From: JAYOFM01 sp038117225
GTDB lineage: Bacteria > Pseudomonadota > Alphaproteobacteria > Rhodospirillales > Casp-alpha2
Direction of reading: 5' to 3'
Assembly: GCA_038117225.1 (NCBI GenBank)
Contig: JAYOFM010000091.1
Coordinates: 1 to 15,914 of the forward strand
DNA length: 15,914 nt
Positions 8,201 through 14,666 of the stretch are shown piece after piece; within the stretch, counting starts at the first letter, position 1; each line of letters opens with the position of its first letter. The notes below the pieces were generated by a model, which was given only the letters and a program-made list of their open reading frames with translations, ran no database searches and was not told the DNA's origin. Made by a program: the position numbers and the translations under genes.

Positions 8201-8580
8201 CCAGCCGGCGCCGCGCTATCAAGGTCAATACGCGGCGCCTGGGCGGCAATCGAATATCGCCGCGCTTCCAGACCCCGCCGGCGCCAGGCGAACGGCACGG
8301 GCGAACGTCCGCCGACAACTAACACGGGCGCCGCATCCATACCGGCGACATCACCTGGTTCCACATGCCGACACGGCCGCCCCCGTTCATCTACGGCGGC
8401 AACGCGCGCGACGAAATCATCGAACGCGGCCGCATCGCGAGTCTGCGCTCGAAAAATCGGCGCATCGCCGTAACGCACGTAAGCGTCGAGAAAATCGATA
8501 TCGCGGGAATTGGATGTTCGTGGATCGTGAAACAGCGTCGCCGCGCTTCCAGCATCGGTAACAACCGGCACGTCGGCCAT
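5272..8580 (-). CDS. Three-part surface-glycan protein: GT4-like glycosyltransferase, TPR array, CDP-glycerol glycerophosphotransferase-like domain
   Basis: The 1102-residue protein starts at the ATG at 8580, 2 nt after the SDR stop. The ATG at 8652 would add an Arg-rich tail read over the end of the SDR gene, so I reject it. Residues about 85-440 form a GT-B, GT4-like domain: AHPMSLY at 224-230, IQAGWF at 251-256, and LPQAMAAGLPVVAADWGG at 314-331 followed by a dG-dG segment. Residues about 585-755 are roughly five TPRs. Residues about 777-1102 resemble the TagB/TagF (CDP-glycerol:poly-glycerophosphate transferase) family, with VSDASGLAFSYLAFDRPIVL near 1003-1022. No signal peptide or membrane span is seen, so it is likely cytoplasmic or at the membrane face. 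It probably builds a capsule, O-antigen or other polyol-phosphate-containing glycan; substrates cannot be read from sequence. Both glutamates of the GT4 EX7E motif appear replaced (Val308, Gln316). No clear Shine-Dalgarno is present, so translational coupling to the SDR gene is likely. Confidence 0.82.
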   Translation of the reverse strand: MADVPVVTDAGSAATLFHDPRTSNSRDIDFLDAYVRYGDAPIFRAQTRDAAAFDDFVARVAAVDERGRPCRHVEPGDVAGMDAAPVLVVGGRSPVPFAWRRRGLEARRYSIAAQAPRIDLDSAAPAGAELILAPLQPWDALIVETVAERGQVMAALQRWSDYIVLRTGGGAMLEPVVTIVPPGVDCAAHAEDIPARAALRRRLGIEEEDVVVLTAGAFSVHARAHPMSLYCSLELAAGTAPIQGRGRLRLIQAGWFDSEGAEREFREALRRFAPSVDGIFLDGRDADVRAMVWHAADIYAAMSDSAAVIFDQTLPQAMAAGLPVVAADWGGNREAVRDGIDGMLVPTWLPIGGSGPDLAASPETRLDQASSSLAAAQQLGMVGQCTAVDVGAAAHAFVVLAGDAALRNEMASSARTRAREVFDWPQVIANHRDVWRELSSIRNHAPEVAPAVPGTPDRPPLDDPFSALAPLAAHIVEGDTIVDLSQADMNTGESLRAVTRVRMNDFAMSAMLDGDARLSLLDHLRLNGASSLLSLAEIFPEAIRYRLPRTITWMAKLGLLTLRAVADEEDVKPSLAGASTGGGNLIDLGVAARRRGADDAAAQYLQSALHQQPDDARAHAEMGSLLASHADLDGAVTHLRHAVSRDPGMTSAHRDLGKALFLRGDRGEGIAALQRAVELDAEDAEAHYLLGAALRRAGAANEAVHALEASLARDPRRVDALCHLGMARKSLGRRAEAMQAFRDALTVEPGNVFARAAELSLGMEREGRRRLARDPRAKRVVLHLNDAHHFPLLRRLFEAFSEVHWPLISGDGREVQEFQPQVVVVTGDQARAVRDVVPDSTIVYVPPDLAGRRRAQRAYPGADYICVPSSFIGNTLAKRGVFPSEGIWVTGFPGLDAVFSRQRAGSALERPAGLGDGSLVVYAPVAGRHLSSAPMLAGSVAESIRGPREDITVVVLADPKIVERHPAWLADWYAEAARVPNMAVIDDPQADPMPWLAAADVLVSDASGLAFSYLAFDRPIVLLTNPEHAREQGAFDPDGIEWRWRDVGEEVHRADELASAIEAALADPATHADTRARYRGLLFGDMGDGLAVARIIDAVAGL

Positions 8581-8582
8581 GG

Positions 8583-9323
8583 CTAGAACAGGTGCTGGCC
8601 GCCGGTGACCCAGATCTCGGTGCCGGTCACGTAGGCGGAATCGGGCGAGCATAAATAGAAGATGCTGCCCGCAACATCACCCGGCGTTCCCATGCGATCG
8701 AGCGGAATGCGCGGTATCAACACCTCGTATTCTGGTCCCGTCATCTCGGTTTCTATCTCACCGGGCGCCACCGCATTGACACGAACGTCGAGGCTGGCGA
8801 ATTCATTGGCCATTTCGCGTGTCAGCCCAGATAGCGCCGTCTTCGAAATCGAATACGCTGACCCAGCGAACGGATGAATGAGTTGCCCTGCGATCGATGT
8901 CACGTTGACGATGGCGCCCTTCCCCTTGGCCAACGAGGAAGCAAATCCCCGCGATAACCGAAGAGGAGCGTAGAAATTCAGCTCAAATACCTCATGCCAG
9001 GCATCCAGATCGCCATTAAGGCAGCCGAGCCGTTCCTTGTACGATGTCTTTGGCGACATGCCGGCGTTATTGACTAGCGCATGCAGGGGCGCGCCATCGA
9101 GCGCTTCCAGCGCGCCATCGATGAAATTCTGTACGCTTGCCGGATCGCCAAGGTCTGTGGGGATGTGGGTGGTCCAGTTAGGATCGCGTTTACAGGCTTC
9201 CGGCGTATCGTCTCGGGAGCAGGTGATGATCTTCCAGCCGCGATCGAGAAACAGCCGTGCCGTGTGGTGGCCGATGCCACGACTGGCGCCGGTGATGACG
9301 ACTGTGTTCCGAGCATCATTCAT
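8583..9323 (-). CDS. Short-chain dehydrogenase/reductase (classical SDR, FabG-like)
   Basis: This is a 246-residue NAD(P)-dependent oxidoreductase of normal classical-SDR length. The Rossmann motif TGASRGIG is at 11-18 and NNAG at 85-88. The catalytic tetrad is Asn116, Ser143, Tyr157 and Lys161 (in YSISK), followed by a PGEIET segment after strand 6 and the usual TGTEIWVTGG C-terminal signature. All residues needed for activity are present. It is the first gene of a two-gene unit with the glycosyltransferase protein, separated by 2 nt. That suggests it makes or modifies a sugar or polyol precursor rather than acting in fatty-acid synthesis; this is inference from context. The only ATG giving a full Rossmann fold is at 9323. 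No strong ribosome binding site is visible in the 65-nt gap it shares with the divergent SRAP gene. Confidence 0.92.
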   Translation of the reverse strand: MNDARNTVVITGASRGIGHHTARLFLDRGWKIITCSRDDTPEACKRDPNWTTHIPTDLGDPASVQNFIDGALEALDGAPLHALVNNAGMSPKTSYKERLGCLNGDLDAWHEVFELNFYAPLRLSRGFASSLAKGKGAIVNVTSIAGQLIHPFAGSAYSISKTALSGLTREMANEFASLDVRVNAVAPGEIETEMTGPEYEVLIPRIPLDRMGTPGDVAGSIFYLCSPDSAYVTGTEIWVTGGQHLF

Positions 9324-9388
9324 GGCCAGGACGTTAGGGCAAATGACGGCTTCTTTCCAGGGTTGCCGTGACGCGGTAATTTGCGCCT

Positions 9389-9976
9389 ATGTGCTCGCGA
9401 TACGAACTGACTGCTAAGCCGCGTGAGCTTGCCCGCCGCTTCGGCCTGGTAACTGCCCCGGCGCTGCCCAACATGGTTGAATTTCGGCCGACCGATCAGG
9501 CGTTGGTCATTCAGCCGGCGGGTATCGGCGTGTTGATGGCTTGGGGCCTCAGACCCAAATGGTCAGCGAAGCCGTTGATCAATGCCCGTGCCGAGACACT
9601 GACGGAAAAACACACATTCCGCCCGCTACTGGAAAGCCGCTGCGTCGTACCGGCATCGGCTTATTTCGAGTGGCGCAAGAGCGACGATGGCAAGAAGCTT
9701 AAGAACCGCATTGCGGCCGATGACGACATCATCGGTTTCGCGGGCCTACACGATGGCACGGCCTTCGCCATTGTCACCTGCCGCCCCGCCCCGACTATTG
9801 CCCACATTCACGGCCGCATGCCGGTGATTTTGAGCGCCGAGGGGGAATCAAAATGGCTCGATCCGACCCTTCCGTTTGTCAATGTCGCGACTGCGCTGGC
9901 GCCCTATGACGCGGCATCCCTGGTCGCCATTGAAGAAACACCCCCACCACCGACCCAACGCGGATTGTTCGATTAA
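9389..9976 (+). CDS. yedK: SRAP-domain protein (YedK/HMCES type, abasic-site DNA-protein crosslinker)
   Basis: The 195-residue protein opens with Met-Cys. After Met removal the N-terminal Cys2 forms the thiazolidine link to abasic sites in single-stranded DNA, which defines the family. Other hallmarks are AWGLRPKW at 51-58, INARAET at 64-70 (Asn65), CVVPASAYFEW at 85-95 (Glu94) and HGRMPVIL at 141-148 (His141). They correspond to Asn75, Glu105 and His160 of E. coli YedK. It is slightly shorter than E. coli YedK, with a proline-rich tail ending in GLFD. The need for Cys at position 2 fixes the start at 9389, although no good ribosome binding site precedes it. It is divergent from the SDR gene and convergent with the acidic hypothetical gene, with which it shares the bases of both stop codons. 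Confidence 0.93.
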   Translation: MCSRYELTAKPRELARRFGLVTAPALPNMVEFRPTDQALVIQPAGIGVLMAWGLRPKWSAKPLINARAETLTEKHTFRPLLESRCVVPASAYFEWRKSDDGKKLKNRIAADDDIIGFAGLHDGTAFAIVTCRPAPTIAHIHGRMPVILSAEGESKWLDPTLPFVNVATALAPYDAASLVAIEETPPPPTQRGLFD

Positions 9977-10419
9977 TCATTTTCCTCATCATCGTCCTCG
10001 GCGAACGGAAAATCGGATGAATCGTAAGGCCATGTCAGTCGATAGACCGGCGGGTCGGCCTCATTGACGATCTCGTCTTTCTCCGCACTCTTGAGAATCA
10101 ACAGTACTGTTTCCTCGACAAATTCGCGCACGATCGGTTGAAGATGGTCCGGGTCGGTGACAAAGGCCGGCTCAAACACCAGGCGGACCATGCGATGTTC
10201 GTTTCGATCCACAAACGCGATCAGGCGGCCAACCAATTCGTCCTCCGTCAGGTCCAATGGCAGGACTGGCGCCGCGTGTGACAACGTCAGGAATAACAGG
10301 TTGGATATGCGTTCCAGCCGCGTGTCGGCGACGATGCGGTCCGCGACGCCGCCCATGTACCCAGCACGCCCACCACTGAGACGTGCTAGTACCGGATCCA
10401 TCATTCGTCGATGCAACAT
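9973..10419 (-). CDS. Hypothetical acidic-tailed protein, last gene of the pdxH run
   Basis: I do not recognise this 148-residue protein. It is soluble, with no signal peptide or membrane span. Residues about 25-115 look mainly helical, with hydrophobic patterns around ISNLLFLTL and FVEETVLLIL. The C-terminal 15 or so residues are nearly all acidic (ending EDDDEEND). Met6 and Met7 (10404 and 10401) are alternative starts, and none of the three has a clear ribosome binding site. It begins 25 nt after the universal stress protein gene in the same direction, so co-transcription is likely. Its TAA stop overlaps the opposite-strand TAA of the SRAP gene. The long plus-strand frame across this gene (10157-10870) is Arg/Ser-rich and looks like a shadow. 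Confidence 0.65.
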   Translation of the reverse strand: MLHRRMMDPVLARLSGGRAGYMGGVADRIVADTRLERISNLLFLTLSHAAPVLPLDLTEDELVGRLIAFVDRNEHRMVRLVFEPAFVTDPDHLQPIVREFVEETVLLILKSAEKDEIVNEADPPVYRLTWPYDSSDFPFAEDDDEEND

Positions 10420-10444
10420 GCCGCGACGCCCGGTAGCGAAGACG

Positions 10445-11308
10445 TCAGTGGGCCATAAACAAAGGAATTTCGGCGTTATCCAGGACGTGGCTTGTCACGC
10501 CGCCCAGTATGAGCTGCCGCATGCGGCTGTGGGTATAGGCGCCCATGACCAGCAAATCGGCACCGGCATTTCGGCACTCCTCCAGCAGCATCGCTGGCAC
10601 GTCCTGGTTGGTGCCCTCGAACGTCCGGGTGTCCGGATGGATCCCATGCCAGCGCAAATAATTGGCCAGTTCCTCGGCACGCACACCGGCGGTGCGTGGA
10701 CTATCCGCCGTCAGGACGACGACATGCTCGGCGCGTTCAAGCACCCGCCGCGCCGCAGAGACCGCCTTCGCCGACTGGGCGCTGCCGTTCCAGGAGATTG
10801 CCACCCGCTTGCCAAAACTTGGCACGCCCTTGGGTGGAATAACCAGCGCCGGTCGACCAGTCTCGAATAACGCCGCATTGAGGGTGACAGTTGCGGATAC
10901 GTCGGCTTCCGGCGACGGCCTGAGCGCCACCACAAGATCATTAAGGCGACCTCGCCGAGCGACAATCTCATCCTCCCGGCCGGATTCCTCGATCCAGGAA
11001 GTGGTCGCCTTCTGGTCGGCATTGGGTTGATCGGCGATTTCAACGCCGATGGCGGCACGGACCTCGTCGAACATGGCCTTGGCCCGGGCACTGCGCGCCG
11101 CGGCCTCGTCGTCGGCCATACCGATCATATCCTCGACCATGGCAACGGACATGCCCTCACCGAGAAGCGGAATCGTGTCCTTGGCATCGGGCCGCACGTG
11201 CAGGACTTCCAAATGAAAGCCGACATCTCGGCCGAACCCCATAGCCGTTTCCAGCATCGGACGTGCCGCTTCCGAGCCGTTGAGCGGACAAAGAACCGTA
11301 CTCACCAT
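10445..11308 (-). CDS. Tandem universal stress protein (two UspA domains)
   Basis: The 287-residue protein has two Usp folds. Residues 1-158 form a degenerate N-terminal domain: it starts with the typical beta-strand (TVLCPLNGS) and ends ALVIPPKG, but lacks a nucleotide-binding glycine motif. Residues 166-287 form a second domain with RVAISWNGS near 168-176. Its C-terminal motif MGAYTHSRMRQLILGGVT (255-272) follows the ATP-binding Usp pattern (G..., then G-G-(S/T)), and it ends IPLFMAH. Only the second half is therefore likely to bind nucleotide. GGAGGGG (11317-11323) 8 nt before the ATG supports the start. It lies 45 nt after the fused kinase and 25 nt before the small acidic gene in an apparent operon. 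Usp proteins of this class are often induced by anaerobiosis or stress, but no such box was found directly upstream. Confidence 0.9.
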   Translation of the reverse strand: MVSTVLCPLNGSEAARPMLETAMGFGRDVGFHLEVLHVRPDAKDTIPLLGEGMSVAMVEDMIGMADDEAAARSARAKAMFDEVRAAIGVEIADQPNADQKATTSWIEESGREDEIVARRGRLNDLVVALRPSPEADVSATVTLNAALFETGRPALVIPPKGVPSFGKRVAISWNGSAQSAKAVSAARRVLERAEHVVVLTADSPRTAGVRAEELANYLRWHGIHPDTRTFEGTNQDVPAMLLEECRNAGADLLVMGAYTHSRMRQLILGGVTSHVLDNAEIPLFMAH

Positions 11309-11353
11309 CGTTCAATCCCCTCCGTTCCCCAAAAAAGTTGCCTCTATACCCCA

Positions 11354-12922
11354 TTATGATGCGCTATTCTGGCATTGACATAAAGGGCCGAGCGCATGTC
11401 GCACCTCGGCCAGCGTACCCGCCGCGTCGGTGTGGGCAGCAATTTGGCGCCAATCGATTTCGCCGAGATCATAGGTTGCCTGCAGGGCGAGCACGCGTGC
11501 ATCGGCATCCGAAACGTCCCCAATGCGGGCGCCGACCCGATCGAGACGCGTACTCTCCGGCGCATCAAGCCAAATCCCCATGAAGGGAACGCCAGCGTCG
11601 CGGGCGACGTTCGCTGCCATATCTCGGTGAGCACTAGCCGCAAAGACGCTGTCCAAGATCACAGCTCGTCCGGCCGCAACGATATTGGCCGCAGTGGAGA
11701 ACAGGTGCTCGAACGTACGTCGGGTTACCTCGCGGCCGTAGGCTTCATCCGGCAATCGCTGGGTCGTCGGGACGCCCATGAGGCGCTTGCGCTCTACGTC
11801 GGCGCGCAAGACCCGTGCCCCAGGCGCGCCGCCCAGGAACGGTGCCAAACCCCGCGCCACCGTACTTTTTCCGCTTCCCGAGAGCCCCCCAACAGCGACG
11901 ACAACTGGCGGCGTCAACTTGAGGAAATCAGCCGCGGCGCCAAGATAGGCTCGCGCTTCCTCCAATTCCAACCGGCGCCGCCCATCGTCCATTTCGCTTA
12001 ATGCCATGGTTGCCGTGACATGCGCCCGGATGGCCGCGCGAACGGCAAGAAACAACGGCAATGCGGCCAGCCCGTCTTCGTCGGCGCGCCAATCCAAATA
12101 ATGGTTCATCACAACGGAGGCCAAATCACGATGGCCGCGATGTTCAAGGTCCATGAGAAGGAAGGCCAAATCATAAAGCACATCGATCTTGGAGAATTCG
12201 TCATTGAATTCAATCGCATCGAACAAAGTTGGCCGGCCATCGACGAGGCAGATGTTGCGCAGGTGCAGATCGCCATGACACTGGCGCACCCGGCCGCGCG
12301 CCGCGCGTTCGCCCAGCACTCCAGCCGCGTGCTGCCAGGCCAAATGGCAGGCTTTATTGACGGCTTGAACGACATCACCATCGAAGTGATCCGAAGGCAG
12401 CACCGCAAAAACCGCCCTATTGTTATTCATGATCATTCTTAGGATATCGGCCCCGCCGGCATCCGGCACGACGACCGCCGTCTCATGAAATTCAGCAATC
12501 GATTCCGCGAGCTCCCGCATGATGGCTTCGTCCAAGGCGCCCGCCTGCACCATTCGATCAAAAAGTGTTTCCTGGTCGAAGCGCGCCATCTCAACAACCC
12601 AGTCGACAGGCGGGCCTTCGCCGTCGAGTGCAAGAGAGCCATCAGCCTCTAGGGTCACGGCACGAACGCCAAGATAAAGCGCCGGAGCAGTACGCCGATT
12701 GATGTGTACTTCGGCCTCGCAAGCGCGACGACGAGCCTCAATGGTGGAAAAGTCCAAATAGGGGAAGCACACCGCGCGTTTCAGTTTGAGGGCGCGGTTG
12801 CCCGTGAGAAAAACGTGGGAGATATGGGTGTCGATCCGTTCAGCCGTATCGCCATCGGCAATCCGCCCAGCGAGAAAAGAGACGACCGCCGACTGATCTG
12901 CACCATCAGCGGTAGACGGCAT
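11354..12922 (-). CDS. Fused aminoglycoside-phosphotransferase-like kinase and P-loop (AAA/Zeta-like) ATPase
   Basis: The 522-residue protein joins two nucleotide-binding modules. Residues about 30-310 are an APH/choline-kinase-like fold. Its catalytic loop is HGDLHLRN at 216-223 and a metal-binding Asp lies in LFDAIEFND at 233-241. Residues about 338-522 are a P-loop kinase domain with the Walker A motif GGLSGSGKST at 345-354. This corresponds to the widespread two-domain proteins annotated as bifunctional APH/ATP-binding protein (COG2187 plus COG0645), whose substrates are unknown. It is unlikely to be an antibiotic resistance enzyme. The start at 12922 is chosen because GAGGAGG (12926-12932) sits just before it; ATGs at 12952 and 12982 would lie deeper inside the CDF gene. 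It overlaps the CDF gene by 17 nt, which implies translational coupling. Confidence 0.88.
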   Translation of the reverse strand: MPSTADGADQSAVVSFLAGRIADGDTAERIDTHISHVFLTGNRALKLKRAVCFPYLDFSTIEARRRACEAEVHINRRTAPALYLGVRAVTLEADGSLALDGEGPPVDWVVEMARFDQETLFDRMVQAGALDEAIMRELAESIAEFHETAVVVPDAGGADILRMIMNNNRAVFAVLPSDHFDGDVVQAVNKACHLAWQHAAGVLGERAARGRVRQCHGDLHLRNICLVDGRPTLFDAIEFNDEFSKIDVLYDLAFLLMDLEHRGHRDLASVVMNHYLDWRADEDGLAALPLFLAVRAAIRAHVTATMALSEMDDGRRRLELEEARAYLGAAADFLKLTPPVVVAVGGLSGSGKSTVARGLAPFLGGAPGARVLRADVERKRLMGVPTTQRLPDEAYGREVTRRTFEHLFSTAANIVAAGRAVILDSVFAASAHRDMAANVARDAGVPFMGIWLDAPESTRLDRVGARIGDVSDADARVLALQATYDLGEIDWRQIAAHTDAAGTLAEVRHALGPLCQCQNSAS

Positions 12923-13868
12923 GGTCCTCCTCGATTCCCTCTGGATCCTCATGAATGATGACCTCGGCGTTCGGGAAGGCATCCATGATTTCAGCCTCGA
13001 CCGTGTCGGAAATTTCGTGCGCCTGCATCAGCCGCATGTCACCGTCCATTTCCAGGTGAAACTGAATGAATACATGCAGGCCCGACGACCGCGTCCGTAT
13101 GTCATGTATTCCAGTTACCTCGGGATGTGCCATGACAATTTCGCGGATGCGCTGACGGTCCTCGTCCGGTAGTTCTCGATCCATCAGAATATCGAGCGCC
13201 TTAAGGCCGATCCCCCAGGCACCCCAGACGATGTAACCAGCAATAGCCACGGCGAACATTGGATCGGCGTGACGCCACCCCAGTTCGGCCGCCACATACA
13301 GCGACAGGATGACGCTGGCGTTGATCATCACGTCAGTCTGGTAATGCAGTGAGTCGGCATCGATCGCCACGGAGCCTGTACGGCGAACGACGAACTTCTG
13401 AAAGGCAACCAGCAGTACCGTCAGGACAATCGAAAAGACCATCACCGCGTAGCCCACTTCGGGATTGATGACGGCACGAGGATGCAGGATTCGGTCGCCG
13501 GCTTCGATCAGCAGAAATAGGCCGGATCCGCAAATGAATGCGGCCTGTGCGAGACCGGCCAGCGGCTCGGCCTTACCGTGACCAAAGCGGTGTTCGCGGT
13601 CGGCCGGTTGGGTTGCGTGATAGATGGCGAACAAATTGACCAGTGACGCCAACACATCGAGCACGGAATCCATTAATGTTGACAGCAGGCTGACCGATTC
13701 GGTCATCGCCCAGGCACCCAACTTAGCGACGATCAGCACCACGGCGACACAAACCGAGGCCACCGAAGCGATGCGCATCAGCCGCGTGTTGGCACTGGAC
13801 AGCGCGCCATCGTCGTTGCCCGACTCGGCGTTGGTTTCCGCAATCACGTGGTCGTCAGCAGGTGTCAC
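12906..13868 (-). CDS. fieF: FieF/YiiP-type cation diffusion facilitator (Zn2+/Fe2+ efflux)
   Basis: The 320-residue inner-membrane antiporter should export divalent metals against protons. It has six expected membrane helices and a cytoplasmic C-terminal domain. All metal sites of E. coli YiiP can be matched. Site A has Asp67, Asp71, His175 and Asp179 (MDSVLD and HYQTD). Site B has Asp90, His93 and His97 (DREHRFGH). Site C has His255, His271, His306 and Asp308 (IHDIRTR, FHLEM, IIHEDP). The protein is therefore very probably functional, with Zn2+, Fe2+ or Cd2+ as candidate substrates. The N-terminus carries an acidic, probably disordered extension of about 25 residues. The start is GTG at 13868; its GTGA overlaps the pdxH TGA stop by 4 nt, so translation is coupled. 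The fused kinase begins inside its last codons. Confidence 0.94.
   Translation of the reverse strand: MTPADDHVIAETNAESGNDDGALSSANTRLMRIASVASVCVAVVLIVAKLGAWAMTESVSLLSTLMDSVLDVLASLVNLFAIYHATQPADREHRFGHGKAEPLAGLAQAAFICGSGLFLLIEAGDRILHPRAVINPEVGYAVMVFSIVLTVLLVAFQKFVVRRTGSVAIDADSLHYQTDVMINASVILSLYVAAELGWRHADPMFAVAIAGYIVWGAWGIGLKALDILMDRELPDEDRQRIREIVMAHPEVTGIHDIRTRSSGLHVFIQFHLEMDGDMRLMQAHEISDTVEAEIMDAFPNAEVIIHEDPEGIEEDHAVYR
12926..12932 (-). promoter_or_regulatory. Ribosome binding site that decides the start of the fused kinase
   Basis: GAGGAGG on the minus strand, 3 nt from the ATG at 12922. It also encodes Glu-Glu near the C-terminus of the CDF protein. It is the strongest Shine-Dalgarno in this operon, and the upstream in-frame ATGs have no comparable site. 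Confidence 0.6.
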
Positions 13869-14464
13869 GGAAATAATCTTTCCGTCCGCCAGACGGTCTC
13901 GCCGTTCACATCTTCCTCACGGTAATAGACGATACGTTCATGCAGGCGAAACAGACCTTCGGACCAAAACTCCATCACCTGGTGGCGGACGCAGAAACCG
14001 GTCCAATGCTCGGGGCGGGGAACAGCACCAACATTGAACCGTGCCGTGAACTCGGCGACCCGCTTCTCAAGTTCAAAACGACCCGACATGGGGCGCGATT
14101 GGCGCGATGCCCAGGCGCCGATGCGGCTGCCGCGGTCTCGACTCTCGAAGTAGGCGTCGGCCTGTTGATCCGTAACTCGCGCGACGGGACCTTCGATCCG
14201 AACCTGTCGACCACGTGTTTTCCAGTGAAACAGCAACGCCGCGTGGGGATTAGCGATCAATTCCTCGCCTTTTCGACTTTCCGTATTGGTGTAGAAAACG
14301 AACCCACCTTCATCGACACCCTTGAGCAAGACCATTCGCGCGGATGGACGGCCATTGGCGGTCGCCGTCGCCAATGCCATCGCGTTGGGGTTGTCGTGCT
14401 CCGAATCCTCCGCTTCGGCGAGCCAACCGGTAAACTTCGCGATGGGGTCTTCGGCGTCCGTCAT
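13865..14464 (-). CDS. pdxH: Pyridoxine/pyridoxamine 5'-phosphate oxidase PdxH
   Basis: This FMN enzyme oxidises pyridoxamine or pyridoxine 5'-phosphate to pyridoxal 5'-phosphate (EC 1.4.3.5). The 199-residue protein shows family motifs throughout: ARMVLLKG (42-49) and SRKGEEL (63-69) for FMN binding, RQVRIEGPV (86-94), SRIGAWASRQS (113-123), and FWSEGLFRLHER (166-177) near the PLP/FMN site. It ends with the conserved RxxxRL-P type terminus. An ATG at 14536 would add 24 residues rich in Gly, Cys and Phe that do not resemble the family. The start at 14464 gives the MTDAEDPIAKF beginning typical of alphaproteobacterial PdxH and leaves room for a leader. It is the first gene of the five-gene minus-strand run and is divergent from the lipoprotein gene. 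Confidence 0.95.
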   Translation of the reverse strand: MTDAEDPIAKFTGWLAEAEDSEHDNPNAMALATATANGRPSARMVLLKGVDEGGFVFYTNTESRKGEELIANPHAALLFHWKTRGRQVRIEGPVARVTDQQADAYFESRDRGSRIGAWASRQSRPMSGRFELEKRVAEFTARFNVGAVPRPEHWTGFCVRHQVMEFWSEGLFRLHERIVYYREEDVNGETVWRTERLFP

Positions 14465-14543
14465 GATGACAATCCCGCATGAGTTAAAACAGAGCCGACC
14501 GAAACCACCTGTGATCTGGGTCATTTCCCTGGACATAAGTAGT

Positions 14544-14549
14544 ATGATA
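14544..14549 (-). promoter_or_regulatory. Candidate -10 element for the pdxH operon
   Basis: On the minus strand a TATCAT-like hexamer (five of six to TATAAT) lies about 80 nt before the pdxH ATG at 14464. No good -35 hexamer is found at 16-18 nt, so the site is tentative. If real, it would place transcription start almost on the alternative ATG at 14536 and so favours the shorter PdxH. The overlapping plus-strand TATGAT could serve the divergent lipoprotein gene equally well. Confidence 0.25.
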
Positions 14550-14666
14550 TGGCCCGTTCCTTAGAAAAGCGTCCGCCCACACTCCGACACAATTCTCGGG
14601 TAAGGGTGGCGTGATCGCCGCTTTTGTCAAGAACACCGCGCAACCCAACTTCGAGGTTTCATTTCC

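Noticed and set aside
8581..8652. Upstream ATG at 8652 as start of the three-part glycosyltransferase protein
   Set aside because: It would overlap the SDR gene by about 70 nt, and the added residues are an Arg-rich shadow of the SDR C-terminus. The ATG at 8580, 2 nt after the SDR stop, fits better.
10157..10870. Plus-strand open frame of 237 residues over the Usp and acidic-protein genes
   Set aside because: It spans two minus-strand genes and their junction and is full of Arg, Ser and Thr, as expected of a shadow frame.
11354..12922. Aminoglycoside resistance gene
   Set aside because: The N-terminal domain is only fold-related to APH enzymes; the fusion to a P-loop kinase and the housekeeping context point to another, unknown substrate.
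12923..12982. Upstream ATGs at 12952 and 12982 as start of the fused kinase
   Set aside because: They lie deeper inside the CDF gene, lack a Shine-Dalgarno and encode a basic shadow segment. GAGGAGG directly precedes the ATG at 12922.
14465..14536. Upstream ATG at 14536 as start of pdxH
   Set aside because: The added 24 residues do not resemble PdxH N-termini, and a candidate -10 element lies only about 8 nt before that ATG.
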